64,000 bases of DNA from an uncultured Odoribacter sp. (GCA_944321165.1 CALUKE010000002.1:310001-374000); one strand, 5' to 3'. Positions 26,740 to 36,139 are shown, numbered from the stretch's first letter. Program-made: numbers and translations. Notes: generated from the letters alone by a model not told the origin.

Positions 26740-27903
26740 ATGAATAAACGAATGAATACCATGGTCGACGGATTTATAAATTTTAATCTGGAAGAGAAAA
26801 CTCCCACCATTATCAAAGTCATCGGTGTCGGTGGCGGAGGTGGCAATGCTGTGGAATATATGTATGAAAAAGGGATCTGTGATGTGGATTTTGTGATTTG
26901 CAATACAGATTATCAGGCGCTGAAAAACAGTCCGATTCCTTGTAAAATACAGTTGGGAAAAGAGTTGACCGGTGGTCATGGAGCCGGAAACAGTCCGGTC
27001 ATGGGAGAAAAATCGGCAGAAGAAAGTTTGGCGGATATTGAGACCGTGTTGAAAAAAGATACCCGTATGGCTTTTATTACAGCGGCCATGGGGGGAGGTA
27101 CTGGAACGGGAGCTGCTCCGGTCATTGCCAAATTGTCGAAAGACATGGGAATTCTGACCGTAGGCATTGTTTCCGTGCCAGCTCGTTTTGAGGGACCCAA
27201 ACGGTTGGATCAGGCTCGGGAAGGGTTGCGCCGTTTGAAGGATCATGTGGATTGTCTGATTGTGATCGATAATGAAAAGATAAAGTCGATTTATGGTTCT
27301 CAGACGATATCGCAGGCATTTGCCAAAGCGAATGATGTATTGAATATTGCAGCCAAGGGAATCGCAGAAATCATTACTTTGCCGGGATATATCAATGTGG
27401 ATTTTGCGGATGTAAAGACCGTGATGACGGATAGTGGGGTGGCTATTATGGGGGCGGCGAAAGCTTCCGGTGAGGATCGGGCCATCCGGGCCATTACGGA
27501 AGCGCTGGAAAGTCCGTTGCTGAATAACAATGATATTCTGGGCGCAAAGGATATTTTGTTGAATATTACGTCGGGTACGGAGGACAATGAGATTACGATG
27601 GATGAAATGTCTCAGATTACATCGCATATTATCCGGAAAGTGGGAAACAATGCTGCCGTGATCTGGGGTGTGGGTAAGGATCCGGGCTTGGGGGATGCGG
27701 TGTCGGTTACGATCATAGCGACGGGTTTCCCGACCGGCGATGTAGAATTGTTCGGCTTGGAACCGGGAAACAGCAACCAGATCAAACAACCTTTGAAATT
27801 GACGGCAGAAGAGGTGACGCTAAAACCGGATCTGACTGAAGAGCAGATTCGGGAATTGGAGAATGTACCGGCTTTTGAGCGGCGGGATTTGAAAGTCAAT
27901 TGA
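26740..27903 (+). CDS. ftsZ: Cell division GTPase FtsZ, second paralog
   Basis: A second complete FtsZ of 387 residues, whose ATG directly follows the TAA of the first (coupled translation likely). It has IKVIGVGGGGGNAVEYM (about 25-41), GGGTGTG (118-124) and the T7 loop NVDFAD (219-224). The loop usually reading GAGxNP is GAGNSPVMG. The linker is short, and the end ENVPAFERRDLKVN resembles the usual FtsA/ZipA-binding peptide (core IPAFLR in E. coli) more than the first paralog does. ATG 26752 or 26761 are alternative starts. Differences are spread over the whole length, so this is an old duplication and not an assembly error. Division of labour between the two is inference. Confidence 0.95.
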   Translation: MNKRMNTMVDGFINFNLEEKTPTIIKVIGVGGGGGNAVEYMYEKGICDVDFVICNTDYQALKNSPIPCKIQLGKELTGGHGAGNSPVMGEKSAEESLADIETVLKKDTRMAFITAAMGGGTGTGAAPVIAKLSKDMGILTVGIVSVPARFEGPKRLDQAREGLRRLKDHVDCLIVIDNEKIKSIYGSQTISQAFAKANDVLNIAAKGIAEIITLPGYINVDFADVKTVMTDSGVAIMGAAKASGEDRAIRAITEALESPLLNNNDILGAKDILLNITSGTEDNEITMDEMSQITSHIIRKVGNNAAVIWGVGKDPGLGDAVSVTIIATGFPTGDVELFGLEPGNSNQIKQPLKLTAEEVTLKPDLTEEQIRELENVPAFERRDLKVN

Positions 27904-28002
27904 AACCGGAAGTGGCTGGAAAGATAGAAATGAATGAAGAGTGAGGAAAAAGGTAACAATGAAGTTGCCGGATAACGCAGCGTGAGGCTGTATAAAAAAA
28001 GA

Positions 28003-29784
28003 ATGGAAAAATTTAGAGAATTAGGTTTAGAAGGAGAAATTCTAAAAGGAATTGAAGATCTGGGTTTTGAGGTGCCCAGTCCAATACAGGAAAAAGTGAT
28101 TCCCGTGATTTTGGGAGAAGAAAATGATTTGGTGGCTTTGGCGCAAACCGGTACCGGTAAGACGGCGGCTTTCGGTTTGCCTTTATTGCAGAAGTTAGAT
28201 ACCTCTCTGTCCGTTATACAGGTATTGATATTGAGTCCTACCCGGGAATTGTGCATGCAGATTGCCAGCGATTTACAGAAATATTCGAAATATCGGGCGG
28301 ATATTCGGGTGACCTGTGTCTATGGCGGTGCAGATATCCGTCGTCAGATCAAGGAATTGGAACGGGGAGTACAGGTATTGGTGGCGACTCCGGGACGTCT
28401 TTGTGATCTGATCAAACGTGGAGCGGTGAATATCGAATCGGTACGGGCGGTTGTGCTTGACGAAGCTGATGAGATGCTGAATATGGGATTCAAGGAAGAC
28501 TTGAACTTTATTCTGGATGAAACACCGGAACAGCGCAATACCTATCTGTTTTCGGCAACGATGCCTCGGGAAGTGGAGCGGATCGCCAGAAACTATCTCC
28601 GGCATCCGCAGGAAATTGCTGTCGGGAAGAAGAATCAGGGGGCCGATACGGTGAGTCATGAGTATTATCAGGTGTTGGCGAAAGACTGTTATGAAACCCT
28701 TCACCGGGTGATCGATTGCGCTCCGGATATGTACGCCATTATTTTTACCCGTACGAAAGTCGATGCCCGGGAGATTGCCCGGAAGTTGCAGAAAGACGGG
28801 ATTGATTGCGATGCTTTGCACGGAGACCTGAGTCAGTCGCAGCGGGATGATGTAATGGAACGTTTCAGGGCCAAGCGCTTGAAGGTGCTGGTGGCAACCG
28901 ATGTGGCCGCTCGCGGTCTGGATGTCGATAATCTGACTCATGTGATCAACTATAACCTTCCGGAGGATGTGGAGAGTTATACCCATCGCAGTGGCCGTAC
29001 CGGTCGTGCCGGTCGTGCCGGTATTTCCGTGGCCATTATCCATTCGAAGGAAAAAGGAAAATTGCGTCGCATTGAGAACATGCTGAAAAAGAAATTTCAG
29101 TATCGTGAGGTTCCGGGGGGAGAAGAGGTGTGTCGGGCCCAGTTGTCGTATTATGCCGATAAGATTCTGGCTGCCGAACCGAAGGAAACGCTGGATAAAT
29201 TCCAGCAGGAGTTGTATGCCAAGTTTGCGGATTTGTCCAAGGAGGAACTGATCCGGAAGATGATGTCCTATGAATTCGGAAAGTTGCTGAAAAAATATGC
29301 TTCGGTGGCCGATTTGAATCTGGCAGTCGAGGAACGGCATGAAAAGAAAAAAGAGGAGCATTTCGATTTCACCACTTTCAGTGTCAATGTTGGCCGGGAA
29401 GATGGATTTACTCCGCGGGATTTGATGGCTATCATCAATGAAAATGCACCTCGCCGGGGCATTGAGATCGGGAATATCCGGATTTTTGAAAATAATGCGA
29501 AATTCGAAGTGGATCTTCGGGGAGTCGACGGATTTAAGTCTCATTTCCGGAATGTCAATTTCAACGGTTTGCCTTTTGTCTTAACGGAAGTGAAAGACCG
29601 TTACGGTCGTGATCGGCAGGAAAAAGGCGGACGCAATCGGGATTTCGGCGGGGGCAAGCGGCGATCTACCGCCAATAATAAATGGCGTTCGGAGAAACGG
29701 CGCAACGAAGGAAGTACCCGGGGACGTTTCGGGGAAAAGAAAAAAGGAGTGGATAACGGACGAAAAGGCAGAAAAAACAGATAA
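28003..29784 (+). CDS. DEAD-box RNA helicase (DeaD/DbpA type)
   Basis: ATP-dependent RNA helicase, probably acting in ribosome assembly or RNA decay. The 593 residues show the Q motif (FEVPSPIQEKVIP), motif I AQTGTGKT (47-54), motif II DEAD (153-156), SAT in FSATMPREVERIA, ARGLDV and HRSGRTGRAGRAG. A DbpA-type RNA-binding domain follows (about 455-530, with REDGFTPRDLMAIINE and RIFENNAKFEVDL), then a basic Arg/Gly/Lys tail (about 535-593). ATG 28003 gives the family N-terminus; a GTG 21 bases earlier is less likely. The 99 bases after ftsZ hold no clear terminator, so readthrough from the dcw operon is possible. Confidence 0.93.
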   Translation: MEKFRELGLEGEILKGIEDLGFEVPSPIQEKVIPVILGEENDLVALAQTGTGKTAAFGLPLLQKLDTSLSVIQVLILSPTRELCMQIASDLQKYSKYRADIRVTCVYGGADIRRQIKELERGVQVLVATPGRLCDLIKRGAVNIESVRAVVLDEADEMLNMGFKEDLNFILDETPEQRNTYLFSATMPREVERIARNYLRHPQEIAVGKKNQGADTVSHEYYQVLAKDCYETLHRVIDCAPDMYAIIFTRTKVDAREIARKLQKDGIDCDALHGDLSQSQRDDVMERFRAKRLKVLVATDVAARGLDVDNLTHVINYNLPEDVESYTHRSGRTGRAGRAGISVAIIHSKEKGKLRRIENMLKKKFQYREVPGGEEVCRAQLSYYADKILAAEPKETLDKFQQELYAKFADLSKEELIRKMMSYEFGKLLKKYASVADLNLAVEERHEKKKEEHFDFTTFSVNVGREDGFTPRDLMAIINENAPRRGIEIGNIRIFENNAKFEVDLRGVDGFKSHFRNVNFNGLPFVLTEVKDRYGRDRQEKGGRNRDFGGGKRRSTANNKWRSEKRRNEGSTRGRFGEKKKGVDNGRKGRKNR

Positions 29785-29801
29785 ACAGAATATCACTTGA
29801 A

Positions 29802-31097
29802 ATGATTTCGGCGAAGGAGCTGCTCTACCTGTTGATAGGTGCCGGTCTCGGTACTCTGCTGACTTATCTGTTGACACGGATCGGCAGAAACGGACTGAAA
29901 GAAAGTCTGCGTGTCTGGCAGGAAAAAGAACAGGAATGGAAAGAACGGGAGAATCAGTGGCAGGAGGACAGAATTAGCTGGGTGCGGGATAATGAACGAC
30001 TGAAAGAAAAAGTGAATCAGGCCGAGGAGGGGTGGAACCGTCTGCAGGAGGAAATGGAAAAAATGCAGCAATTGCAGAAGGAGCAGTTCCATCATCTTGC
30101 CAGCGAGATTCTGGAGGATAAATCACGACGTTTTACGGAAACAAACCGGGAAAATATCGAACGTATCCTGGCTCCTTTGAACAAGGATTTGCAGGAATTC
30201 CGAAAGAAGGTGGACGAGAGCTATACGAAAGAGGCGGTGGAACGGACGGTACTGGAGCGGAAAATTGCGGAGCTGGTGCAGCTGAATAACCAGATACGTG
30301 AAGATGCCGTCAATCTGACGAAGGCATTGAAGGGGAATACCAAGACACAGGGGGATTGGGGCGAGATGATCTTGGAACGCCTCCTTGAAAATTCCGGTTT
30401 GACGCGGGGACGGGAATATTTTATTCAGGAAACGTTAAAAAATGGAAATGACCGGGTGATCCGTTCGGAGGACGGACATGCCTTGCGGCCCGATGTCATT
30501 GTCGTGTATCCGGATCATCGGAAAGTCATCATTGATTCCAAGGTTTCTCTGACGGCTTATGTGAATTATTGTCATGCAGAGACCGAGGAGGAACGGGAAC
30601 TGGCCAGACAGGCTCACCTGCAGTCGGTGAGAAAGCACATCGATGAATTGGCGGCCAAAAATTATAGTGACTGGTGTGACGGTACTTTGGATTTTGTCAT
30701 GTTGTTCATACCGAACGAAGCTTCTTATTTCCTGGCGATGCAGGCCGATCCGGATTTGTGGAATGTGGCTTATCGAAAAAGGGTGTTGTTATTAAGTCCG
30801 GCTAATCTGATTGTGACCTTGAAGTTGACCGCCGATTTGTGGAGTCGGGAATATCAGAATCGGAACGCCCAAGAAATCGCAGACCGGGGGGCTAAGCTTT
30901 ATGATAAATGTGTCGCTTTTCTGGAGAGTCTGACCGCGATCGGTGATAATATCCAGCGTACGGAAGAAAGTTATCGTCAGGCCTTGAATCGCCTGAAAGA
31001 TGGAAACGGTAACCTGATTTCTCAGACTTTGAAATTGAAAGAACTGGGAGTGAAATCGCGGAAAGGGGAAAAAGAGCTTCCGGAAATATTTCAATGA
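29802..31097 (+). CDS. rmuC: RmuC family protein
   Basis: Conserved protein proposed to limit DNA inversions/recombination. The 431 residues have an N-terminal membrane segment (about 8-24, LLIGAGLGTLLTYLL), a long coiled coil (about 30-165) and the RmuC nuclease-like core (about 170-390), with KTQGDWGEMILERLLENSGL, RPDVIVVYPDHRKVIIDSKVSL and MLFIPNEASYFLAMQ. The core is related to PD-(D/E)XK nucleases; D and K of the DSK motif are present. It starts 17 bases after the helicase gene and is probably cotranscribed with it. Confidence 0.92.
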   Translation: MISAKELLYLLIGAGLGTLLTYLLTRIGRNGLKESLRVWQEKEQEWKERENQWQEDRISWVRDNERLKEKVNQAEEGWNRLQEEMEKMQQLQKEQFHHLASEILEDKSRRFTETNRENIERILAPLNKDLQEFRKKVDESYTKEAVERTVLERKIAELVQLNNQIREDAVNLTKALKGNTKTQGDWGEMILERLLENSGLTRGREYFIQETLKNGNDRVIRSEDGHALRPDVIVVYPDHRKVIIDSKVSLTAYVNYCHAETEEERELARQAHLQSVRKHIDELAAKNYSDWCDGTLDFVMLFIPNEASYFLAMQADPDLWNVAYRKRVLLLSPANLIVTLKLTADLWSREYQNRNAQEIADRGAKLYDKCVAFLESLTAIGDNIQRTEESYRQALNRLKDGNGNLISQTLKLKELGVKSRKGEKELPEIFQ

Positions 31098-31152
31098 TTT
31101 TACAAAAAAAGAATTTATGAATTTTTGATATAATACGGAGAGATTTATTCCG

Positions 31153-31160
31153 TATCTTTG
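31153..31160 (+). promoter_or_regulatory. -7 box before engB (TATCTTTG)
   Basis: Perfect TAnnTTTG match 25 bases before the engB ATG at 31185. It overlaps a TTG that would otherwise extend the gene, and so argues for the later start. The nearest TTTG (31124-31127) is 25 bases upstream, further than usual. Confidence 0.6.
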
Positions 31161-31184
31161 TATAGAACCTTAAAGGCCAGATCT

Positions 31185-31793
31185 ATGGAAGTGGTTAAAG
31201 CTGAATTTGTTGTTAGTAATACAAAGATAGAAAGATGTCCGAAACCCGATCGGCATGAGTATGCTTTTATCGGACGTTCGAATGTGGGGAAATCGTCTTT
31301 GATCAATATGTTGACGAACAATAATAAATTGGCAAAGACGGCGGCCAAACCAGGCAAGACTCAATTGATCAATCATTTTTTGATCAATGAGAGTTGGTAT
31401 ATGGTGGATTTGCCGGGATATGGTTATGCCCGAATCTCGGAGACTACCCGTCAACAATTTGATAGAATGATCCGGGATTATATTTTGAAACGGGAAAATC
31501 TGGTCTGCCTGTTTGTGTTGATAGATAGTCGACTGGAACCTCAAAAGATCGATCTGGAGTTTATGGAATGGCTGGGGGGAAACGGAGTGCCTTTTGTGAT
31601 GGTATTTACCAAGGCCGACAAGTTGACCACTACCCAACGCCAGAAATGCATAGGCGAATATCAGCAGAAAATGAAGGACACCTGGGAAACGATGCCGATG
31701 GCTTTTATGACCTCTTCTGAGAAACGCATGGGGCGTCAGGAGATGTTGGATTATATCGAAGAATTGAATCGTACGGTAAAGATAGTTAATTAA
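31185..31793 (+). CDS. engB: Ribosome biogenesis GTPase EngB/YsxC/YihA
   Basis: Essential GTPase of large-subunit ribosome assembly. The 202 residues contain G1 GRSNVGKSS (30-38), G2-region KPGKTQLINHF, G3 DLPGYGYA, G4 FTKADK and the typical ending region with YIEELNR. Length matches the family. I chose ATG 31185 (MEVVKAEFV); a TTG nine codons earlier lies inside the -7 promoter box. xseA follows after eight bases. Confidence 0.95.
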   Translation: MEVVKAEFVVSNTKIERCPKPDRHEYAFIGRSNVGKSSLINMLTNNNKLAKTAAKPGKTQLINHFLINESWYMVDLPGYGYARISETTRQQFDRMIRDYILKRENLVCLFVLIDSRLEPQKIDLEFMEWLGGNGVPFVMVFTKADKLTTTQRQKCIGEYQQKMKDTWETMPMAFMTSSEKRMGRQEMLDYIEELNRTVKIVN

Positions 31794-31801
31794 CCGGGTG
31801 T

Positions 31802-33166
31802 ATGAATGCGATCACTCTGTATGAATTGAATAGCCGGATCCGGCAGACTTTAAAAGAGAATTTCGATGAGGCGGTGTGGATTACGGCTGAAATCACGGAA
31901 ATCCAGTTGAATCGTTCCGGACACTGTTATTTGCAACTGGCGGATAAACGGGAGGATGAGGAAAATATGGTTGCAACGGCCCGGGCAACGATCTGGGCTT
32001 TTACCTTTCGGACTTTGCGTCCTTATTTTGAAACGATGACCGGCCGACCGCTTGCGAAGGGACTGAAGGTGATGGTGCTTGTCGAGGTCGTTTTTCATGA
32101 ATTGTACGGTTTTTCATTGAATATACGGGATATCGATCCGACCTATACGGTGGGCGATTTGGAGCGGGAAAAGAGAGAAATTCTGGCTCGGCTTGAAAGC
32201 GAAGGGGTGATTGATATGAACCGGGCACTGGAATTTCCCTGTTTGCCGAAAAATGTGGCGGTAATTTCTTCTCCGACAGCTGCCGGTTTGGGCGATTTTA
32301 TGAGCCAGTTGCAAACGAATCCACAAGGATATCGTTTTCTGGTGAAGTTGTTTCCGGCGGTGATGCAAGGAGAGAAAACCACCGATTCGGTGATTGCTGC
32401 TTTGGAGCGGATTTATGCCTATGAATCGCTTTTTGACGTGGTGGTGATTATTCGGGGTGGCGGTTCGCAGACTGATCTGAGCTGTTTTGACTCTTATGAA
32501 CTGGCTCTGAATGTGGCACAATTCCCTTTGCCGGTGATTGCCGGTATCGGACACGAGCGGGATGAAACGATTGTCGATCGGGTGGCCTACATGCGGGTGA
32601 AGACTCCTACGGCGGCTGCCGCTTTTCTGATCGAGGCTTTTCGGGAGCAGGAGGAACAGTTGGAAAACTGGAGGAATGATGTTGTGGCTGGCGTTCAGGA
32701 GTTGCTACACGACGAACAGACCCGTCAGATCAAATGTGTCTCCGATTTTAAACGTTTTGTACAATTGTTGTTGACTACTCATCGGAGTAACCTGCGATGG
32801 TCTTCCCAACGGATGGAACATGCTGTTGAAACGTATCTCCGGCATTGGCAGACCTGTTTTGAACCCTTGAAAATAAAAATAGCCCGTCGGATTGACCGGC
32901 TGCTTGATCAGCAGCAAGGTCAGCTGATGCAAACGGAAAAGAGATTGCCACTTCTGACAGCTCGTATCTTTTCGGATCATCGGAAGCGTCTGGAAATGGC
33001 AGAGACAACGATGAAATATGTCGATCCCAGACAGGTGTTGGAGAGAGGCTATTCCATCACCCGTCTACATGGAAAAGCATTGAAATCCACGGCTGAGCTG
33101 TCGGAGGGAGAAACGGTGGAAACCGAACTGGCCGGTGGAAAATTCTACAGTAAGATTGTCAAATAA
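31802..33166 (+). CDS. xseA: Exodeoxyribonuclease VII large subunit
   Basis: Catalytic subunit of the single-strand exonuclease VII, which degrades ssDNA to oligonucleotides in both directions. The 454 residues have an N-terminal OB-fold (about 1-110, ELNSRIRQTLKENFDEAVWITAEI and SGHCYLQLADK), the nuclease core (about 130-330, VAVISSPTAAGLGDFMSQL, IIRGGGSQTDLSCFD and GIGHERDETIVDRVA) and a coiled-coil C-terminus with GYSITRLHGKALKS. The gene for the small subunit follows directly. Confidence 0.96.
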   Translation: MNAITLYELNSRIRQTLKENFDEAVWITAEITEIQLNRSGHCYLQLADKREDEENMVATARATIWAFTFRTLRPYFETMTGRPLAKGLKVMVLVEVVFHELYGFSLNIRDIDPTYTVGDLEREKREILARLESEGVIDMNRALEFPCLPKNVAVISSPTAAGLGDFMSQLQTNPQGYRFLVKLFPAVMQGEKTTDSVIAALERIYAYESLFDVVVIIRGGGSQTDLSCFDSYELALNVAQFPLPVIAGIGHERDETIVDRVAYMRVKTPTAAAAFLIEAFREQEEQLENWRNDVVAGVQELLHDEQTRQIKCVSDFKRFVQLLLTTHRSNLRWSSQRMEHAVETYLRHWQTCFEPLKIKIARRIDRLLDQQQGQLMQTEKRLPLLTARIFSDHRKRLEMAETTMKYVDPRQVLERGYSITRLHGKALKSTAELSEGETVETELAGGKFYSKIVK

Positions 33167-33185
33167 CCATATAATATTGATCAGG

Positions 33186-33386
33186 ATGGAAGAAAAGAAA
33201 TGGACTTATAAAGAAGCCATGGCTGAAATCGAGGAAATTGTGGCGAAACTGGAAAATAACCAGTTGGATGTGGATGAATTGAGTGAAAAGGTGAAACGGG
33301 TATCGGAACTGATCGCTTTCTGTAAATCCAAATTGCATGAAACGGAAGAGGAGGTGGAAAATATATTGAAGACTATCGATCAGTAG
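33186..33386 (+). CDS. xseB: Exodeoxyribonuclease VII small subunit
   Basis: Small regulatory subunit of exonuclease VII. The 66-residue helical product begins MEEKKWTYKEAMAEIEEIV and has LENNQLDVDELSEKVKR, both typical of XseB. ATG 33186 gives the normal length; an upstream in-frame start at 33135 would overlap the end of xseA and add 17 residues not seen in the family. It lies 19 bases after xseA and is in the same operon. Confidence 0.94.
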   Translation: MEEKKWTYKEAMAEIEEIVAKLENNQLDVDELSEKVKRVSELIAFCKSKLHETEEEVENILKTIDQ

Positions 33387-33387
33387 T

Positions 33388-34758
33388 ATGAGGCATTGGG
33401 GTATTACTCTTTTTTTGTGCTTTTTGAGTATCGGAGGATGGGGACAATCTTCCGTCGCTTTGCAGCAGTTGTTACAGACACCGGGACTGGAGCATGCGGC
33501 CGTTGGCATTGCTGTCAAACGGGTGGCGGATGGCCAACCCTTGGTGGTCCATCAGGCGGATATGGCCCTGACGCCGGCTTCTGTGACCAAGCTGTTTCCG
33601 ACTTTTTTGGCTTTACAGCAGAAAGGGAGCCGTTTTCGCTATCAAACGAAGGTCGTTTATACCGGTGAGATAAAAGAGGGAATTTTAACCGGTGATGTTG
33701 TGATTCTGGCCGGTGGCGATCCGACCTTGGATTCCCGTTATTTCCCGGGACATTCTCTTTTGGAAAAGCTGGTTGTGTCTTTACGGAAGGCCGGAGTTTG
33801 CCGCATTGCAGGAAATATCCGGGTCGAAGGAACCCGGGGAGGGACGAATGTACCCGGATCGTGGCTCTGGGAGGATGTATCGAATTATTATGCAGCCTTG
33901 TATTTGCCTTTCAATTATCGGGACAACACCTGCAGTTTTTGCTTTCAAACCGGGGGGGCGGGAACAGCGGCCCGTTTGAAAGCGGTTGAGCCTCCTTTGC
34001 CGGGTATAAAGATTGAAAATCAGGTCACGGCTTCTGTGGATGGGGGCGATAGGACATGGGTGTACGGCGGCCCGTATAGTTCAGTGTTGTGTATTCGGGG
34101 TACTTTGCCTCAAAACCGTTCTGTTTTTAAGGTGAAGGGGGCCATGCATCATCCGGACAAAGTGTTTGTTGCAGAAGCGATGCAACGCCTGCAGAAGGCG
34201 GGAATAACAGTGGAGCAGCGGCATACGGAGGAACAAGGGCAAACGGAGTTATTGATCCTGTATTCACCGGAATTGCAAGAGATTGTATTTCATACGAATA
34301 AAGTCAGCGTGAATCTGTTTGCGGAAGCTTTGGGTGAATTGGTGGCGCCGGCAAGTTGGTGTGATTCTTTGTCACATCGCTTACAAAAGGCTGGGATTGA
34401 CGCTGCGGGTGTGTTTTTAAAGGATGCCTGTGGTTTATCGGTGATGAATGCCGTACCGGCTTCGGTTTTTACGGATCTTCTGGTATATGCGGCGGCTTCG
34501 GATAACGAGGCTTTTGAACGTTCTTTGCCGGTTGCCGGAATGGATGGCGGCTTGAGCGGTTATTGTGTCGGAGCTCCTGATCTGAAGAATCGTTTGAAGG
34601 CCAAGACCGGTTCGATGACCGGCGTACGTTGTCTGGCCGGTTATTTGACTACTGCTTCCGGTGAGCGGTTGGCCTTTAGCATCTTGATCAACCATTATGC
34701 CTGTACGACCTCTCAGCTGCAGCGGGCTGTCGGCAAATTTTTGCAATCTTTGCTCTGA
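33388..34758 (+). CDS. dacB: D-alanyl-D-alanine carboxypeptidase/endopeptidase, PBP4 type
   Basis: Periplasmic low-molecular-weight PBP (peptidase S13) trimming stem peptides or cross-links. The 456 residues start with a signal peptide (about 1-20). The active-site serine lies in S65-V-T-K68, DACGLS marks the SxN-region loop (about 345-352), and K406-T-G408 is the third motif. Between the first two motifs is the large extra domain of S13 enzymes (about 85-265, GDVVILAGGDPTLDSRYF). One base separates it from xseB. Similar proteins are common once per Bacteroidales genome. Confidence 0.93.
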   Translation: MRHWGITLFLCFLSIGGWGQSSVALQQLLQTPGLEHAAVGIAVKRVADGQPLVVHQADMALTPASVTKLFPTFLALQQKGSRFRYQTKVVYTGEIKEGILTGDVVILAGGDPTLDSRYFPGHSLLEKLVVSLRKAGVCRIAGNIRVEGTRGGTNVPGSWLWEDVSNYYAALYLPFNYRDNTCSFCFQTGGAGTAARLKAVEPPLPGIKIENQVTASVDGGDRTWVYGGPYSSVLCIRGTLPQNRSVFKVKGAMHHPDKVFVAEAMQRLQKAGITVEQRHTEEQGQTELLILYSPELQEIVFHTNKVSVNLFAEALGELVAPASWCDSLSHRLQKAGIDAAGVFLKDACGLSVMNAVPASVFTDLLVYAAASDNEAFERSLPVAGMDGGLSGYCVGAPDLKNRLKAKTGSMTGVRCLAGYLTTASGERLAFSILINHYACTTSQLQRAVGKFLQSLL

Positions 34759-34811
34759 AATTTATGAATATTGTTTTTAAATGGTTGCATCTTAAATAGG
34801 ATACTTATTTT

Positions 34812-34819
34812 TATATTTG
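34812..34819 (+). promoter_or_regulatory. -7 box before the PagL-like gene (TATATTTG)
   Basis: Perfect TAnnTTTG match, 46 bases before the ATG at 34866. A TTG at 34785-34787 lies 24 bases upstream, slightly further than the usual -33 spacing. Confidence 0.6.
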
Positions 34820-34865
34820 CGTAGCTAAAAAATGGATGATTGCCGGGGTAATGGAAATTTGATCT

Positions 34866-36074
34866 ATGCATAGAGGGTTTTGGAAAGTCGTGCTTTTGAT
34901 GGGACTGGGGATAGTCGGTTCCTCTTTTTCTGCCGAAGGACAGGAAAAAAATCGTTTTATTCATGGTTTGAGTATAGAGGGAAGACCGGAATATGTTTTT
35001 CCGACCCATCCGTTTTTAAAAGGGGACAATGCTGAAGGAAAACGCATTCGGACGGCCTCTTCTGCACATTTCCGCTATGCCTTCCGTTATCGTCCGGATA
35101 GTGATTATGACTACATTTATAGAGGGGTTTACCAGGGAATCGGTGTGGGCATGTATAATTTTGGAGAACCGGAACAGATTGGTAATCCATGGGCGTTTTA
35201 CCTGTTTCAGGGAGCACGTATTGCCAGATTCTGCCCCTGGCTTTTTTTGAATTATGAATGGAATTTCGGTCTTTCTACGGGCTGGAAACCGTATGATGCC
35301 CAATATAACTCTTATAATAAAATTGTGGGCTCGAAGATCAATGCTTATATTAACACTGACTTGTATTTGCGTTGGTTGCTTTCCTCCCGCTGGAGTCTTG
35401 TCTCCGGATTTACCTTGACTCATTTTTCGAATGGAAATACCAGTTTTCCCAATGCCGGCATCAATACGATGGGAGTAAAGCTCGGTTTGGAGTATAATTT
35501 TTTCCAGCAGAAGGTGGAGGAAAATGTACAACGGAAGATGGTGAACCCGCAAATATCGATGTTTCGGCGACATGTCAGTTATGATTTTGTATTTTTTGGT
35601 TCCTGGCGCCGTAAAGGGATCTGGGTGGATGATGGGCGCTTGCCTTCGCCGGAATCCTATCCGGTATTTGGATTCCATTTTACACCGATGTATAATCTGG
35701 ATTATAAGCTTCGTCTGGGATTGTCGCTGGACGGCATATATGATGGCAGCGCCAACCTTTATCTTCGGGAAGAAGTGTATGATGATATCGATAAGACGCA
35801 GATTCAGCGACCTCCTCTTTATTCTCAGTTTGCATTGGGGACATCTGCCCGCTTGGAATATGTGATGCCGTTTTTTACAGTTGGACTCGGCGCTGGAGTA
35901 AATTTTATCGGAAAAGGCGATTTGAAAGCATTGTATCAAATGTTGATTTTAAAGATCGCTTTGTCCAGAGAGGTGTTTATGCATATCGGTTATAACCTGC
36001 AAGATTTTCATGAACCGAATTACCTGATGTTGGGAATAGGATTTCGTTTTAACAGCAAATATGATGCATTTTAG
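34866..36074 (+). CDS. PagL-like lipid A deacylase / acyloxyacyl hydrolase family, outer membrane
   Basis: Likely outer-membrane barrel that removes an acyl chain from lipid A. The 402 residues begin with a signal peptide (about 1-25, ending SAEGQ). The segment GVYQGIGVGMYNFGEPEQIG, then NYEWNFGLSTGWKPYD and GSKINAYINTDLYLRW, match the Bacteroidetes acyloxyacyl hydrolase family related to PagL. The PagL-type catalytic signature HxSN is present as H186-F-S188-N. About 180 residues after this (220-402) form a second block of strands, longer than the compact PagL of Proteobacteria (about 170 residues in total). It has its own promoter and is not obviously part of the uptake locus downstream. Confidence 0.75.
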   Translation: MHRGFWKVVLLMGLGIVGSSFSAEGQEKNRFIHGLSIEGRPEYVFPTHPFLKGDNAEGKRIRTASSAHFRYAFRYRPDSDYDYIYRGVYQGIGVGMYNFGEPEQIGNPWAFYLFQGARIARFCPWLFLNYEWNFGLSTGWKPYDAQYNSYNKIVGSKINAYINTDLYLRWLLSSRWSLVSGFTLTHFSNGNTSFPNAGINTMGVKLGLEYNFFQQKVEENVQRKMVNPQISMFRRHVSYDFVFFGSWRRKGIWVDDGRLPSPESYPVFGFHFTPMYNLDYKLRLGLSLDGIYDGSANLYLREEVYDDIDKTQIQRPPLYSQFALGTSARLEYVMPFFTVGLGAGVNFIGKGDLKALYQMLILKIALSREVFMHIGYNLQDFHEPNYLMLGIGFRFNSKYDAF

Positions 36075-36139
36075 AGCGGTTGAACGCTAACGTTGGAAAA
36101 CGTGAAATGTTAAAAAGCAATTTTTTTTCGGTAAACTAT

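Noticed and set aside
26700..26760. Assembly duplication or frameshift as cause of the two ftsZ genes
   Set aside because: The two genes differ throughout in sequence, linker length and C-terminus, and each is a full-length frame; a misassembly would give near-identical copies or fragments.
28990..29025. Short tandem repeat GGTCGTGCC in the helicase gene
   Set aside because: It encodes the repeated Gly-Arg-Ala of conserved motif VI (GRTGRAGRAG) and needs no other explanation.
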